Positions 1 to 8,051 of a DNA stretch of 64,000 nucleotides are shown here, one piece after another. Source of the DNA: JAMXLO01 sp963749575. Lineage in GTDB: Bacteria; Pseudomonadota; Alphaproteobacteria; Acetobacterales; Acetobacteraceae. Position numbers and translations under genes: made by a program. How positions within the stretch are numbered: position 1 is the first letter of the stretch; every line of letters begins with the position of its first letter. The stretch is taken from assembly GCA_963749575.1 (NCBI GenBank), contig CAVVNM010000012.1, positions 248,001-312,000 on the forward strand. Direction: 5' to 3'. Under the pieces are notes generated by a model. That model did no database searches. It saw nothing but the letters and a program-made list of their open reading frames with translations, and had not been told where the DNA came from.

Positions 1-664
1 TCGTCAACAGCAGTCGGAACACCACTCCTTCCAGCCAACGAGAGCCTTCGCCGAGGGTGAATGAGAACTCATCCTCGAATGCGGTGAGCTTCTGATTGAT
101 CTGATAAATCGAAGCCAGAAGCTGGTTTATTCTGTCCTGGGACGGGTCTGGATTAGCTATCTCTTGATGCAGCCCTTCCGCAATGGGCAGCAGCTGCATG
201 GCGATGGTTTGTGCAGTTCCCCATATATGTATCGCTTTCTTTATGTAGGAAATGTTGTTGAAATCGACAAACAGCCTGATCATCCCGTCAATATCGTCAG
301 GATGGTTCCGTCCCTCCAGGAAACCCTCACGCGCCACGGCCGTGTTCCCATCGCTGCTCATCAGCTCCCGCCGCGTCTTGGCATCGCCGATCGGAACCCG
401 CATGAATTGCTGAAACAGCCGGTAATCCTCGTCAGTGCGCGAAACACCGTATTTGTACAAGTGGAAAACGGCATCCTTCTGCGCCTTGGACCACAGACCT
501 TCGCCACCCACATAAGCCCGCAGTGAGGACAATGTATTCAGGGAAAACAACAGTACAAAGAGCTCAACTCCGATCAGCAGCGCCATGGTGCCAACTGTGA
601 AGTACAGTTTTCTGGCGATGGAGACGTCTCTGAACCACCGATATAGGAAGAGCCAATTTCTCAT
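1..664 (-). CDS. N-terminal part of a membrane sensor protein (probable histidine kinase or diguanylate cyclase), truncated by the window edge
   Basis: An open frame of about 221 codons starts at the ATG at 664 and runs off the left end. It begins MRNWLFLYRWF, has a membrane helix at about residues 20-42, then a roughly 165-residue extracytoplasmic region with conserved-looking motifs (GGEGLWSKAQKDA, EGRNHPDDIDGMI, LGEGSRWLE). A second hydrophobic stretch begins just before the edge. From memory, this N-terminal sensor module is found in front of PAS/histidine-kinase or GGDEF output domains, so signal transduction at the inner membrane is inferred. The output domain lies outside the window, so kinase versus cyclase cannot be decided. 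No frame break was seen. Confidence 0.7.
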   Translation of the reverse strand, partial: MRNWLFLYRWFRDVSIARKLYFTVGTMALLIGVELFVLLFSLNTLSSLRAYVGGEGLWSKAQKDAVFHLYKYGVSRTDEDYRLFQQFMRVPIGDAKTRRELMSSDGNTAVAREGFLEGRNHPDDIDGMIRLFVDFNNISYIKKAIHIWGTAQTIAMQLLPIAEGLHQEIANPDPSQDRINQLLASIYQINQKLTAFEDEFSFTLGEGSRWLEGVVFRLLLT

Positions 665-974
665 CAGCGCACAACCTGTATCATTGAGACTGTCGTCGCT
701 TGCCGAGCCGAGTCCAGGCGGAACCGGTGATCAGGGCGGGGCACGCAGAGGGGACCGCCATGCGATGCGTCGCAGGCGTCGGCGTCTCAGTCAGGCAGAG
801 CGCCGCTCGACCAGCCAGTACCGCAGTACTCCCGCCGCCGGCGGCCCGGAGGCAAGCGGCAATGCCCTCGATGGACTTCACATTGTAGCGAACAGAACAG
901 GATGCTGTGCTGACGCGACGTAATGGAGGCGTGGCATGGCGCGGTCGGCTGCGCCTGCCGCCTCGCGCCCGCCG
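665..974. other. Intergenic stretch, no confident gene
   Basis: This 310-base gap lies between the sensor gene and the end of the quinone reductase. The only candidate is a minus-strand peptide of about 30 codons from a GTG at 881 to a TGA at 791, ending RYWLVERRSA. It reads through only if a CG is restored near 825, it lacks a clear ribosome binding site, and I do not call it. Nothing else was recognised. Confidence 0.3.
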
Positions 975-1951
975 TCAGCCCGTCAGCACCGCCTTGCCGA
1001 TCACCTTGCGGTCGATCACCGCCTGCATCGCCTCGGCTGCCCGTGCCAGCGGAAAACGATGCGAGATGCGCGGTCTCAGCTTGCCCTGTCGCGGCAAGCT
1101 CGTTCAGTGCCTGCATGTTGGCGATCGCCAGTTCCGGGTCCGCCTCGTTCAGTCCGCCAATGCGCACGCCGATCGCGTCGATGCCCTTGATCAGCAGGTA
1201 GTTGCTGCGGATGTCGGTAGGGCCGCCGCCGAGAAAGCCCAGGATCAGCAGGCGTCCGCACCACGCGAGGCAGCGCAGCGACTCCTCGGCGACCTGTGCG
1301 CCGATCGGATCGTACACGATATCGACACCATGGCCGCCGGTCAGCTCCTTCACCCGGTCGAGAAAGCCACCCCGGTAGTCGATCGCATGATCGGCGCCTT
1401 CCTCCAGGCAGGCAGTGCGCTTCTCGCTCGGTGCTGGCGGTGGCGATCACCTTGGCACCGAACAGCTTCGCCACCTGGATCGCTGCGATGCCGATGCCGC
1501 CGGCGGCGCCATGCACCAGCACCCACTCTCCCGCCTTCATCCGTCCGCGTTGCAGCAGCGCATGATAGGCGGTCGAATACGCGCCGCGGAACACACCGGC
1601 CGCCTCGAAGCTCATCCCCGCCGGCACACGATCGCATAGCACGGCCTTGGCGTTGCCCAGTTCCGCGCAGGCGCCGAGGCTGTGGCGGCTCATCACCTTG
1701 TCGCCGACGCGGAACTGCGTGACGCCGGCGCCCACAGCGATCACCACGCCCGCGGCCTCGCTGCCGGGAATGAACGGCGGCTCGGGGCGGAACTGGTACT
1801 TGCCGGCGAGCATCAGCACGTCGACGTACTGCACGCCGCGCGCCTCGATGCGCACCTGCAGCTCGTCCGGCCCAGGCGGTGGCGGATCCGGCAAGTCGCG
1901 CAGCGCCAACACCTCGGGTCCACCGAATGCTTCGCACACCACCGCTTTCAT
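975..1951 (-). CDS. Zinc-type/quinone oxidoreductase of the MDR superfamily (NADPH:quinone reductase-like), two frame breaks
   Basis: About 325 residues, starting MKAVVCEAFGGPEV at 1951 and ending AVLTG at 975. It has the N-terminal GroES-like domain (PGSEAAGVV at about residue 65), then the NADPH-binding Rossmann fold with GAAGGIG and the C-terminal RFPLARAAEAMQAV segment typical of quinone reductases. It probably reduces quinones or enones with NADPH in the cytoplasm. The frame breaks near 1425 and 1084. Both are repaired by restoring a GC in a GCGC context (giving ASTERE-KRTA and TGRKLRPRIS), so I regard the gene as intact. It follows the NnrS gene by 37 bases on the same strand and is probably cotranscribed with it. 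Confidence 0.85.
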
Positions 1952-1988
1952 GCACGCAAACCTTTGCTGTCGATGCAGTATTGCCGCG

Positions 1989-3138
1989 TCATCTGCGGGG
2001 CGCCAACAGCATCGGTCCGTACTCGGCGGCGAACAGCGCGAAGGCGCCGACCCATGCCAGGACGGCGACCTCGAACAGGTCGGTCTGTCCATCGACCACC
2101 CAGGCCGCGGCGATCCGCAGCAGCGCCGACGCGCTGACCAGCGCGTAGATGACCACCGTCGCCTTGTCGGCGCGCAGCACCCGGCCAGTGTGGCCAAGCG
2201 TGGCACGCGTCATCACCGCAAGGGTCATCGTGCCCATCGCGCCGGCGGTCAGCGCGTGCACCGCGGCGGCGAGCGGAACGGCATCGCTGATCGACGGACA
2301 GCCCGAGCAGCGTCACGCCGACGACCAGCCAGAGGTAACCGACATGGAGGATCAGCAGCAGTGGTTCCGCGCCTGTGGCGATACCGCGCCAGCGTGCCAG
2401 CCGGGCCAGGTTGAGCAACGCCGCGGCCAACAGCAGCATACCCAGTGGTCGCCAGTCCGGCAGGAAGACCCAACCGAGCATCGCCGGCAATCAGGCTGAT
2501 GCGCGCGGCATTCTCCAGCCAGGGCAGGTTCGGTGCACCGGCTTGATGCCCCGCGCGTTGAGCCAGTTGCTGGTGAACGCGGGCACGATGCGTCCGCCGA
2601 TCACCGAGATCAGTACGATCACCACGGCGACGCCGAGGCGCCAGCCGATACCGATCGGCACGGCGACGCCGAACGATTGCAGGTGCATCAGCAGGTTGGC
2701 GATCGCCAGCACGATGACCGGCGCGAGCAGCGGATAGTTCCGCCGGTTGCCGGCTGCCGACAGTTCGCCCGCCGCGACCACCTCCAGCGCTGCGGCAAAG
2801 GCAAGATCCGCGCCCACCACCAGCCAACCCGGGATCAGCGCGGAGAACAGGCAGGCGACGCGCCCCAGCAGCCACAGCCCAACCAGCACGGCCAACGGCG
2901 TTCCTGACACCGGCGCGCGGCCGGTCCAGTTGGGGATCGCGGTCAGCAGGAACCCGCCGACCGCGGCCATCACGAAGCCGAACAACATCTCGTGGATGTG
3001 CCAGCTCAGCGGATCGAAGCGGCTCGGCAGTTCCACCTCGCCGGAGAACAGCGGCAGCCACACCGCCATCGCCAGCACCGCCCACCCGGCGGCGGCAAGG
3101 AAGAACGGGCGGAATCCGGCGGTCAGCAGCGGCGGCAT
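1989..3138 (-). CDS. nnrS: NnrS family haem/copper membrane protein, three frame breaks
   Basis: About 385 residues of mostly hydrophobic helices, starting MPPLLTAGFRPFFLAAA at 3138, a classic NnrS N-terminus. Typical conserved pieces are HIHEMLFGF, TAIPNWTGR, GGRIVPAFTSNW and the late HALTAGAMGTMT. NnrS proteins sit in the inner membrane and protect against nitric-oxide or nitrosative stress, often under NO-responsive regulators. No such regulator is visible here. The frame breaks near 2535, 2483 and 2290. Each closes when GCGC or a CG is restored (PVHAPNLPW, IAGAMLGWV, LSVAISDAV). It is divergent from the dehydrogenase at 3206 with a 67-base gap, so their promoters must share that space. 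Confidence 0.88.
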
Positions 3139-3205
3139 TTACCTTCGCTTTGCGGTCCTGGGCGCTGTCGCCATAATCGCACAACACCAGCGAGGACACA
3201 CGGCC

Positions 3206-4188
3206 ATGTCAGGCGCCAACACGTTCAAGTTCGTCATGCTGCCGCCGCAGTCGGAGGTGGCGCGCGACTGGGGGAAGCAGCTGGCCGAGGCGATGCCGGA
3301 AGTGCGCGTGGTGATCGCCGAGGACCAGGCGACGGCGGAACGCGAGATCGTCGATGCCGAGGCGGCGTTCGGCTGGCTGCCGCGCGACCTGCTGGCGAAG
3401 GCGCAGCGGCTGCGCTGGCTGCAGGCGCCGCAGGCCGCGCCTGCCGCCGGCTACTACTATCCCGAGCTGATCGAGCATTCGCTGACCGTCACCAACTTCC
3501 GCGAGATCTTCAACGACCACATCAGCGCGCACATCATGGCCTTCGTGCTGGCGTTCGCGCGCGGACTGCACGTGTATATTCCGCAGCAGCTTCGCCGCGA
3601 GTGGAAGAAGTCGCGCGAGAACAGCGGCGTCGTGCATCTGCCGGAGGCGACCGCGCTGATCGTCGGCGTGGGCGGCATCGGGGCGGAGACGGCACGGCTT
3701 GCGGCGGCGTTCGGCATGACGGTGCTGGCGACCGATCGCGCGTCGCGGCGAGGCGCCGCCTGGCGTGGCCGAGCTGCACCAGCCGGAGGCGCTGGATGCG
3801 CTGCTGCCGCGTGCGGACTTCGTCATCCTGACCGTGCCGCACACGCCGTCGACCGAGGGTTTCATGCATCGTGCACGCTTCCAGCGCATGAAGCCGAGCG
3901 CGTTCTTCATCAACATCGGCCGCGGCATGACGACAAAGCTGGACGATCTGGTGGCGGCGCTGAACGCCGGCGAGATCGCCGGCGCGGCACTGGACGTGTT
4001 CGAGCAGGAGCCGCTGCCCGCGGAACATCCGCTGTGGACCATGCCCGAACGTGCTGCTGACGCCGCACATGGCGGGTTGGGGGCCGTATCTGGATGATCG
4101 CCGCTACCAGATCATGATCGACAACTGCCGTGCGTTCCTGGGCGGCAGGCCGCTGCGCAACGTCGTGGACAAGGCCTCGTGGTTCTGA
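3206..4188 (+). CDS. D-2-hydroxyacid dehydrogenase (NAD-binding), two frame breaks
   Basis: About 327 residues from MSGANTFKFVMLP to DKASWF. It has the divergent N-terminal catalytic part, a dinucleotide fold (VGVGGIGAETA at about residue 155), and the catalytic triad of this family: Arg in INIGRGM, Glu in ALDVFEQEP and His in LLTPHMAG. It should interconvert a 2-oxoacid and a D-2-hydroxyacid with NAD(P)H; the substrate is unknown. Frame breaks near 3748 and 4045 close on restoring CG (RRE-APPGVAEL and MPANVLLTP). It is followed after 13 bases by a second enzyme of the same superfamily, suggesting an operon in which both act on related hydroxyacids. Confidence 0.87.
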
Positions 4189-4201
4189 GGGAAACGCGCG
4201 G

Positions 4202-5184
4202 ATGAGCACGCTGGTGGTGGTGTACGAACTCGAAGGCAACGGCCGCAAGATCGTGCACGACGCGCTGGATGGCGCGGCCGACGCGATCTATCTGCCCGAT
4301 CTCGACGATGCGGGGCGCGCCGATGCGCTGCGCAAGGCGGATGCGGTGCTGGCGCGCACCACCCGCGAACTGCGCCAGGGCGAGATCGCACTGCTGAAGG
4401 ACATCCGGCTGTTGCAGTTCATCAACGCCGGCATCGACTTCGTGCCGCTGGCGGAGCTGCCGTCAGGCGTGCAGGTGGCGACCAATGGCGGTGCCTACGC
4501 CGAACCGATGGCGGAGCATGCGCTGGCGATGGCGCTCGCCGCGTCGAAGCGGCTGCTGGTGGAACACGCGGCGCTGGCACGCGGCGAGTTCAACCAGTTC
4601 GCACGGAACCGTATGCTGGCCGGCGGCGTGTGCGGCATCCTGGGGTTCGGCGGCATCGGCGTCGCCATCGGCGCGGCTGGCGCATGGGATCGGCATGAAG
4701 GTGCATGCGATCAACCGGCGCGGCCGCAGCGAGGAACCGACCGACTGGATCGGCACGCCGGATCAGCTCGACCTGCTGCTGGCGGCGTCGGATGTGCTGG
4801 TGATCTGCACGCCGCTGACGCCGGCCACGCAGGGCATGATCGGCGCAGCGCAGCTGGCGCGGATGAAGCAGGACGCGATCCTGGTGAACGTTGCGCGCGG
4901 GGAGATCGTCGACGAGCGCGCGCTGTACCAGCGGCTGGTGGCGTTTCCGACGTTCGCCGCATGCATCGATGCGTGGTGGATCGAGCCGGTTCGCCACGGC
5001 ACGTTCCGCATGGATCAGCCGTTCATGTCGCTGCCCAACGTGATCGGCTCGCCGCACAACTCGGCGGCGGCGATCGCCGGGACGGGGGCGGTGGGGCTGC
5101 AGCGGGCGGTTGCCAATATCAGGCGTGCGCTGGCAGGGGAGACGCCGCATGTATCTGGTGCCGCCCGAGGATCGGATGATGTGA
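4202..5184 (+). CDS. Second D-2-hydroxyacid dehydrogenase, two frame breaks
   Basis: About 328 residues from MSTLVVVYELEGNG to PPEDRMM. The nucleotide-binding motif is GFGGIGVAIG near residue 147. Catalytic residues are Arg in VNVARGEIV, Glu in DAWWIEP and His in IGSPHNSA. It is only distantly similar to the preceding gene, so this is not a recent tandem duplication. The frame breaks near 4675 and 5145. Restoring one CG at each GCGC-type site gives IGARLAHGIGM and GETPRMYLVPPE and places the stop at 5182-5184. The gene converges on the anti-sigma gene, whose last base is only two bases away. Confidence 0.86.
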
Positions 5185-5186
5185 CC

Positions 5187-5939
5187 TCAGACGCCCTGCG
5201 CCACCAGCTTGGCGAATTCCGCCAACTGATCGGCCTCGACATCGGACACCGCGTAATACGTGATGCCGTCGCGCCGCCAGGTGACGACATTGAATCCTTG
5301 CCGCCTCTCCGTGCGGAACGCCTCATCCGCCTTCCCGGCCGACGCCCAGGCGAACAGGTTGATCACGTGCTTCGCGCGCTGGTACACCACCGCCGCCGCC
5401 GGATGCCCATCGACGTAGTCGATCCGGCCGCCGACCAGCGGAAACCCTTCGTCCTTCAGATCGCGCACCGGAGGCGAGACATCCAGTCGCGCCGACAGCC
5501 AGGGCTTCACCGTGTGCTGGTCGCTGGTCAGCACATCCGTCAGGTGGTCGGCCTGCATCGAGCGGATGTGGCTGCCGATCACCGCCATGGTCGGATCGTT
5601 CGACCCACCGATGACCAGCACCGTCATCGCCACGCCGGCCAGCGCGCCGGCCAAGGCCGTCCCGGCCAGGCTGAATGCCGGCATGCGGAACCACGGCCGC
5701 GCGACGCGAGGCGCTTCCTCGCGGGGCAGCGCCGCTCCGATGCGGGCCGCCAATCCCGGCGGGGCACGGTGATAGGGCAGTTTGGTACGGATCGCCGCCT
5801 GCATGGCGCGCAGCTCCTCAAGCCTGGCCGCGCAGGCATCGCAACCGGCGACATGACGGCTGACGCGAAATCGCGCCAGCGGCCGCAATGCATGGTCGAT
5901 CAGCCCGGACAGCTGGCCGCCTGCGCGATCACACTCCAT
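5187..5939 (-). CDS. Membrane-anchored zinc-finger anti-sigma factor
   Basis: 250 residues, intact. The cytoplasmic N-terminus carries the anti-sigma zinc motif His29-x3-Cys33-x2-Cys36. One membrane helix spans about residues 89-111, followed by an extracytoplasmic domain of about 135 residues. The architecture fits an anti-sigma factor that holds the partner ECF sigma at the membrane until an external signal releases it. Its start lies 11 bases inside the end of the sigma gene, so the pair is translationally coupled. The signal is unknown. The metallophosphoesterase-cupredoxin genes nearby suggest redox, metal or envelope stress (inference). Confidence 0.88.
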   Translation of the reverse strand: MECDRAGGQLSGLIDHALRPLARFRVSRHVAGCDACAARLEELRAMQAAIRTKLPYHRAPPGLAARIGAALPREEAPRVARPWFRMPAFSLAGTALAGALAGVAMTVLVIGGSNDPTMAVIGSHIRSMQADHLTDVLTSDQHTVKPWLSARLDVSPPVRDLKDEGFPLVGGRIDYVDGHPAAAVVYQRAKHVINLFAWASAGKADEAFRTERRQGFNVVTWRRDGITYYAVSDVEADQLAEFAKLVAQGV

Positions 5940-6492
5940 GGGCGTCCTCCGTCTCGGCCTGCGCCAGCCAAAGCTTGCGCAGGCTCAGCCGCGCCCGCGA
6001 CAGCCGCGACATCACCGTGCCGATCGGTACTCGGGTCACCTCGGCGATCTCCTTGTAGGCGAGGTCCTCGACCTCGCGCAGCAACAGCACCTCGCGGTAT
6101 TCCGCCGGCAACTGTTCCATCAGCCGGCCCAGCGTCTGGCTGTCGATACTCTCCAGCAGCAGCGCCTCCGGGTCGCGCGGCCGGCTGCCCCACAGCGTCT
6201 CTTCGTTGTCCGCGTTGTCCGCCACCGGGGTATCGGGGACGAACATCATCCGCCCCGAGCGGTTCTCCTTCACCCAGGTCATAAAGGCGTTGCGCACGAT
6301 GGTCAGCAGCCACACGCGGAAATTCCCTCCCTGAAAGGCGTCGAAATAGCGATAGGCGCGCAGATAGGCGTCCTGCACCACGTCCTCGGCATCCGTCGTG
6401 TTGCCCGCCAGCCAGCGGGCAAGGTTGAAGGCGGCATCGAGATGCGGCAAAGCAAGCAACTCGAAACGTCGGCGTCGATCGTCCTGGGGCAA
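5929..6492 (-). CDS. ECF-type RNA polymerase sigma factor
   Basis: 187 residues. Region 2 is at about residues 15-80 (DAEDVVQDAYLRAYRYFDAF, then FRVWLLTIVRNAF) and region 4 at about 128-178 (LPAEYREVLLLREVEDLAYKEIAEV, then GTVMSRLSRAR). The start is TTG at 6490-6492, supported by AGGA about 9 bases upstream and by the same arrangement in the decayed copy at 7902. The upstream region carries a GGAATAA-N16-GTATGC element, consistent with autoregulation. It is cotranscribed with the overlapping anti-sigma gene. Confidence 0.92.
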   Translation of the reverse strand: MPQDDRRRRFELLALPHLDAAFNLARWLAGNTTDAEDVVQDAYLRAYRYFDAFQGGNFRVWLLTIVRNAFMTWVKENRSGRMMFVPDTPVADNADNEETLWGSRPRDPEALLLESIDSQTLGRLMEQLPAEYREVLLLREVEDLAYKEIAEVTRVPIGTVMSRLSRARLSLRKLWLAQAETEDAHGV

Positions 6493-6523
6493 GGCCTTGG
6501 TCCTGATTGCGGGCTGCCGCGTC

Positions 6524-6552
6524 GCATACCCGGCGTGCCGCCATCTTATTCC
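6524..6552 (-). promoter_or_regulatory. Putative ECF promoter of the sigma/anti-sigma operon
   Basis: On the minus strand, GGAATAA (6546-6552) and GTATGC (6524-6529) are separated by exactly 16 bases and lie about 32 bases before the TTG start. The same pair with the same spacing is kept in the duplicated fragment at 7934-7962 although its spacer has diverged. That conservation supports a functional -35/-10 pair. The TAA stop of the upstream secreted protein forms the last three bases of GGAATAA. Confidence 0.6.
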
Positions 6553-6836
6553 GGCTGGACCCGGAAATAACCCCAGGGCGGAGGCGGCGTGCCGGCCGCC
6601 TGCGGCGAAAGAACGGAATAGCCGAGAGCATCGAGGAGATCGCGACGGGGCTGTACATGATGACCGTCGACAATGGCGCGCATCGGCAACTCGTGACGCC
6701 TGGTCGTGCCGGACGACCCCGCGGAGGTGATCTTTGGCAGGCCGAGCGGGTCGCGATAGACGTAGCCACCCGTTTCGGCCATCGCGACGCAGGGAATTGC
6801 CAGCGTCGCCGCGGCAATGGCGATGAGTCTGATCAT
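6546..6836 (-). CDS. Small secreted protein of unknown function
   Basis: 96 residues from an ATG at 6836, chosen because it begins a clear signal peptide (MIRLIAIAAATLAIPCVAMA, cleavage expected after residue 20). The mature part is about 76 residues, polar, with GGYVYRDPLGLPKI near its start and WGYFRVQPE at the end. I recognise no domain. It lies 53 bases upstream of the sigma gene on the same strand, and its stop codon overlaps the sigma promoter, so it may be read with the sigma operon or be a target of it. Confidence 0.6.
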   Translation of the reverse strand: MIRLIAIAAATLAIPCVAMAETGGYVYRDPLGLPKITSAGSSGTTRRHELPMRAIVDGHHVQPRRDLLDALGYSVLSPQAAGTPPPPWGYFRVQPE

Positions 6837-7190
6837 TATGATTTCATTCCTGGCGGTCACGTTCGTGGATTCGATCGACGTCGTGTCGCCTGGCGCATTC
6901 GCGAACCATGGACTTATCCCGCACCCCAGATGCGCCTGGCTGCGAGATTCCCGTTGGCCTCTTCGATCCCGCGGACGTTGCGCCACGTGGGTTTCTTCGG
7001 AGCGCCAACCGAAACGAAGTCAGTCCCGGTCGCTGCGCCGTCGTCCGACGCGCGGGCATTTGGTAATCTTCATAGAGTTGGTGGCAGCCGCGAATGGTTT
7101 CCGAAAAAATGATGCCGGGCGCGAGGTTGCGCATGGCCACCAATAACCGTTCAGGGTAAAGGGATGTTCGATGTCAGCGAGCATTGCTCC

Positions 7191-7304
7191 TCATACGAAG
7201 GCAAGCAGAGACAGCATGACCCCTAGCGTCACAAGTGGCGCCACGACGGGCAGCGCGGCGCGGAAGACGCATGCGAAGCTGGCGCGCGGTTCGTTTGTAA
7301 ACAC
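7191..7304 (-). CDS. Possible 37-residue single-helix membrane peptide
   Basis: A GTG start at 7304 is preceded by a strong ribosome binding site (GGAGG, 7 bases upstream). The peptide has a polar N-terminus (VFTNEPRASFACVF) and one hydrophobic helix from about residue 16 to the end. A second short frame starts at an ATG at 7184 behind GAGGAG that overlaps this stop, suggesting translational coupling, but its sequence is not convincing. No family recognised. Confidence 0.4.
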   Translation of the reverse strand: MFTNEPRASFACVFRAALPVVAPLVTLGVMLSLLAFV

Positions 7305-7531
7305 GAATTGTCCTCCAAAAAGTCTTCAGAGAGCATCGCGGGCGGGGATTCCCGAAACCGCTTACTAAGGACCGTCAGAATGGTGCCAATATTCCTGAGG
7401 GTGCTCTAGAAAGTACCTGCATTGGGGTGCGTCCGTATCCCAAGTCACGCAGGAATGTGGGCCGAACCTAGCCGCGTCCGGTTGAGCCGGCAAAGACCAA
7501 TGATAGCGTCGTTCGCTGTTGCAAGATGGAA

Positions 7532-7780
7532 TCACGTCGATGATGATGACAGCCGGTTGGAGAGCCATGAGACAACCGTTGCGGCGATGGCACCGAAAAC
7601 CAGCGAACCAGAAAACACATAAATCGAAAAATTGTGGATGACCAGCGAGTGTATCGCGCAATAACCTGCAGACGAGAGCGCGAACATGACCTTTGGTCTG
7701 TTCAGCGTGTCTAGCAGTTTCCGGGCTTCCACCAGAGCTGTCTGCTTAGGCAACTCGCGCGCTTTCATGACATTGTCCAT
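7532..7780 (-). CDS. Small hypothetical membrane protein
   Basis: 82 residues starting MDNVMKARELPK, with a polar N-terminal third and a hydrophobic stretch from about residue 31 to 75 that can form two membrane helices, ending SNRLSSSST. An AGAAG lies just upstream of the start. Base composition is lower in GC than its neighbours, which may point to acquisition. No family recognised. It sits next to the truncated sigma copy, so the region looks rearranged. Confidence 0.45.
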   Translation of the reverse strand: MDNVMKARELPKQTALVEARKLLDTLNRPKVMFALSSAGYCAIHSLVIHNFSIYVFSGSLVFGAIAATVVSWLSNRLSSSST

Positions 7781-7788
7781 TTCTTCTG

Positions 7789-7902
7789 TTAGCAGCTAGA
7801 CAAAGTTGTGCCGGGCTGCCGTCCTCGGGGAAGATTGCATGCGGCATCGAGATGCGGCAGAACGAGCAACTCGAAGCATCGGCGTCGATCGTCCTGGGGC
7901 AG
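7789..7902 (-). pseudogene. Truncated second copy of the ECF sigma gene 5' end
   Basis: The first 24 codons read LPQDDRRRCFELLVLPHLDAACNL, against MPQDDRRRRFELLALPHLDAAFNL in the intact sigma gene at 6492. After that the similarity fades and the frame stops at 7789. The start codon is CTG instead of TTG. Regions 2 and 4 are absent, so no sigma factor can be made. The upstream sequence, including the promoter, is duplicated as well. Confidence 0.75.
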
Positions 7903-7988
7903 GGCGTTTATCCTGACTGCAGGCGGCCGCGTCCCATACAAGGCGCCCGGCCAGATTATTCCAACGGCAGCCGGGAATAACCCCCGGG
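7821..7988. repeat. Duplicate of the sigma gene start and promoter region (partner 6411-6578)
   Basis: The two blocks align at a constant offset of 1410 bases without gaps. By manual count about 121 of 148 positions match between 6431-6578 and 7841-7988. The best-kept parts are the first codons and the GGAATAA/GTATG elements. The copy ends just before the metallophosphoesterase gene. Confidence 0.8.
7934..7962 (-). promoter_or_regulatory. Orphan ECF promoter in front of the sigma remnant
   Basis: GGAATAA (7956-7962) and GTATGG (7934-7939) on the minus strand with a 16-base spacer match the promoter of the intact sigma operon. It would now drive only the truncated copy, or perhaps the small membrane protein gene at 7780. 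Confidence 0.45.
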
Positions 7989-8002
7989 TAGCATTGGTAG
8001 AG
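7974..8002 (+). promoter_or_regulatory. Putative ECF promoter for the metallophosphoesterase-cupredoxin pair
   Basis: On the plus strand, GGAATAA (7974-7980) is followed after 16 bases by GTAGAG (7997-8002), about 50 bases before the ATG at 8052. The -35 is identical to that of the sigma operon and the -10 shares GTA. It overlaps, back to back, the minus-strand element at 7934-7962. At the intact sigma locus the corresponding plus-strand site reads GGAAATAA and lacks the -10. Confidence 0.45.
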
Positions 8003-8051
8003 CCGGCAGTCGGGGCCGGAGGGCGGTCCCCGGAGCAGCGGGAGTCCATCG

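Noticed and set aside
2747..3205. Long upstream extension of the D-2-hydroxyacid dehydrogenase frame on the plus strand
   Set aside because: It is antisense to the NnrS gene; homology and a good start begin only at 3206.
6844..7143. 99-residue minus-strand frame with weak resemblance to an AlgH/YqgE start (LLVAMRNLAPG after PFTLNG)
   Set aside because: The resemblance covers only a few residues, needs a frame change, and the remainder is Arg/Pro-rich noise.
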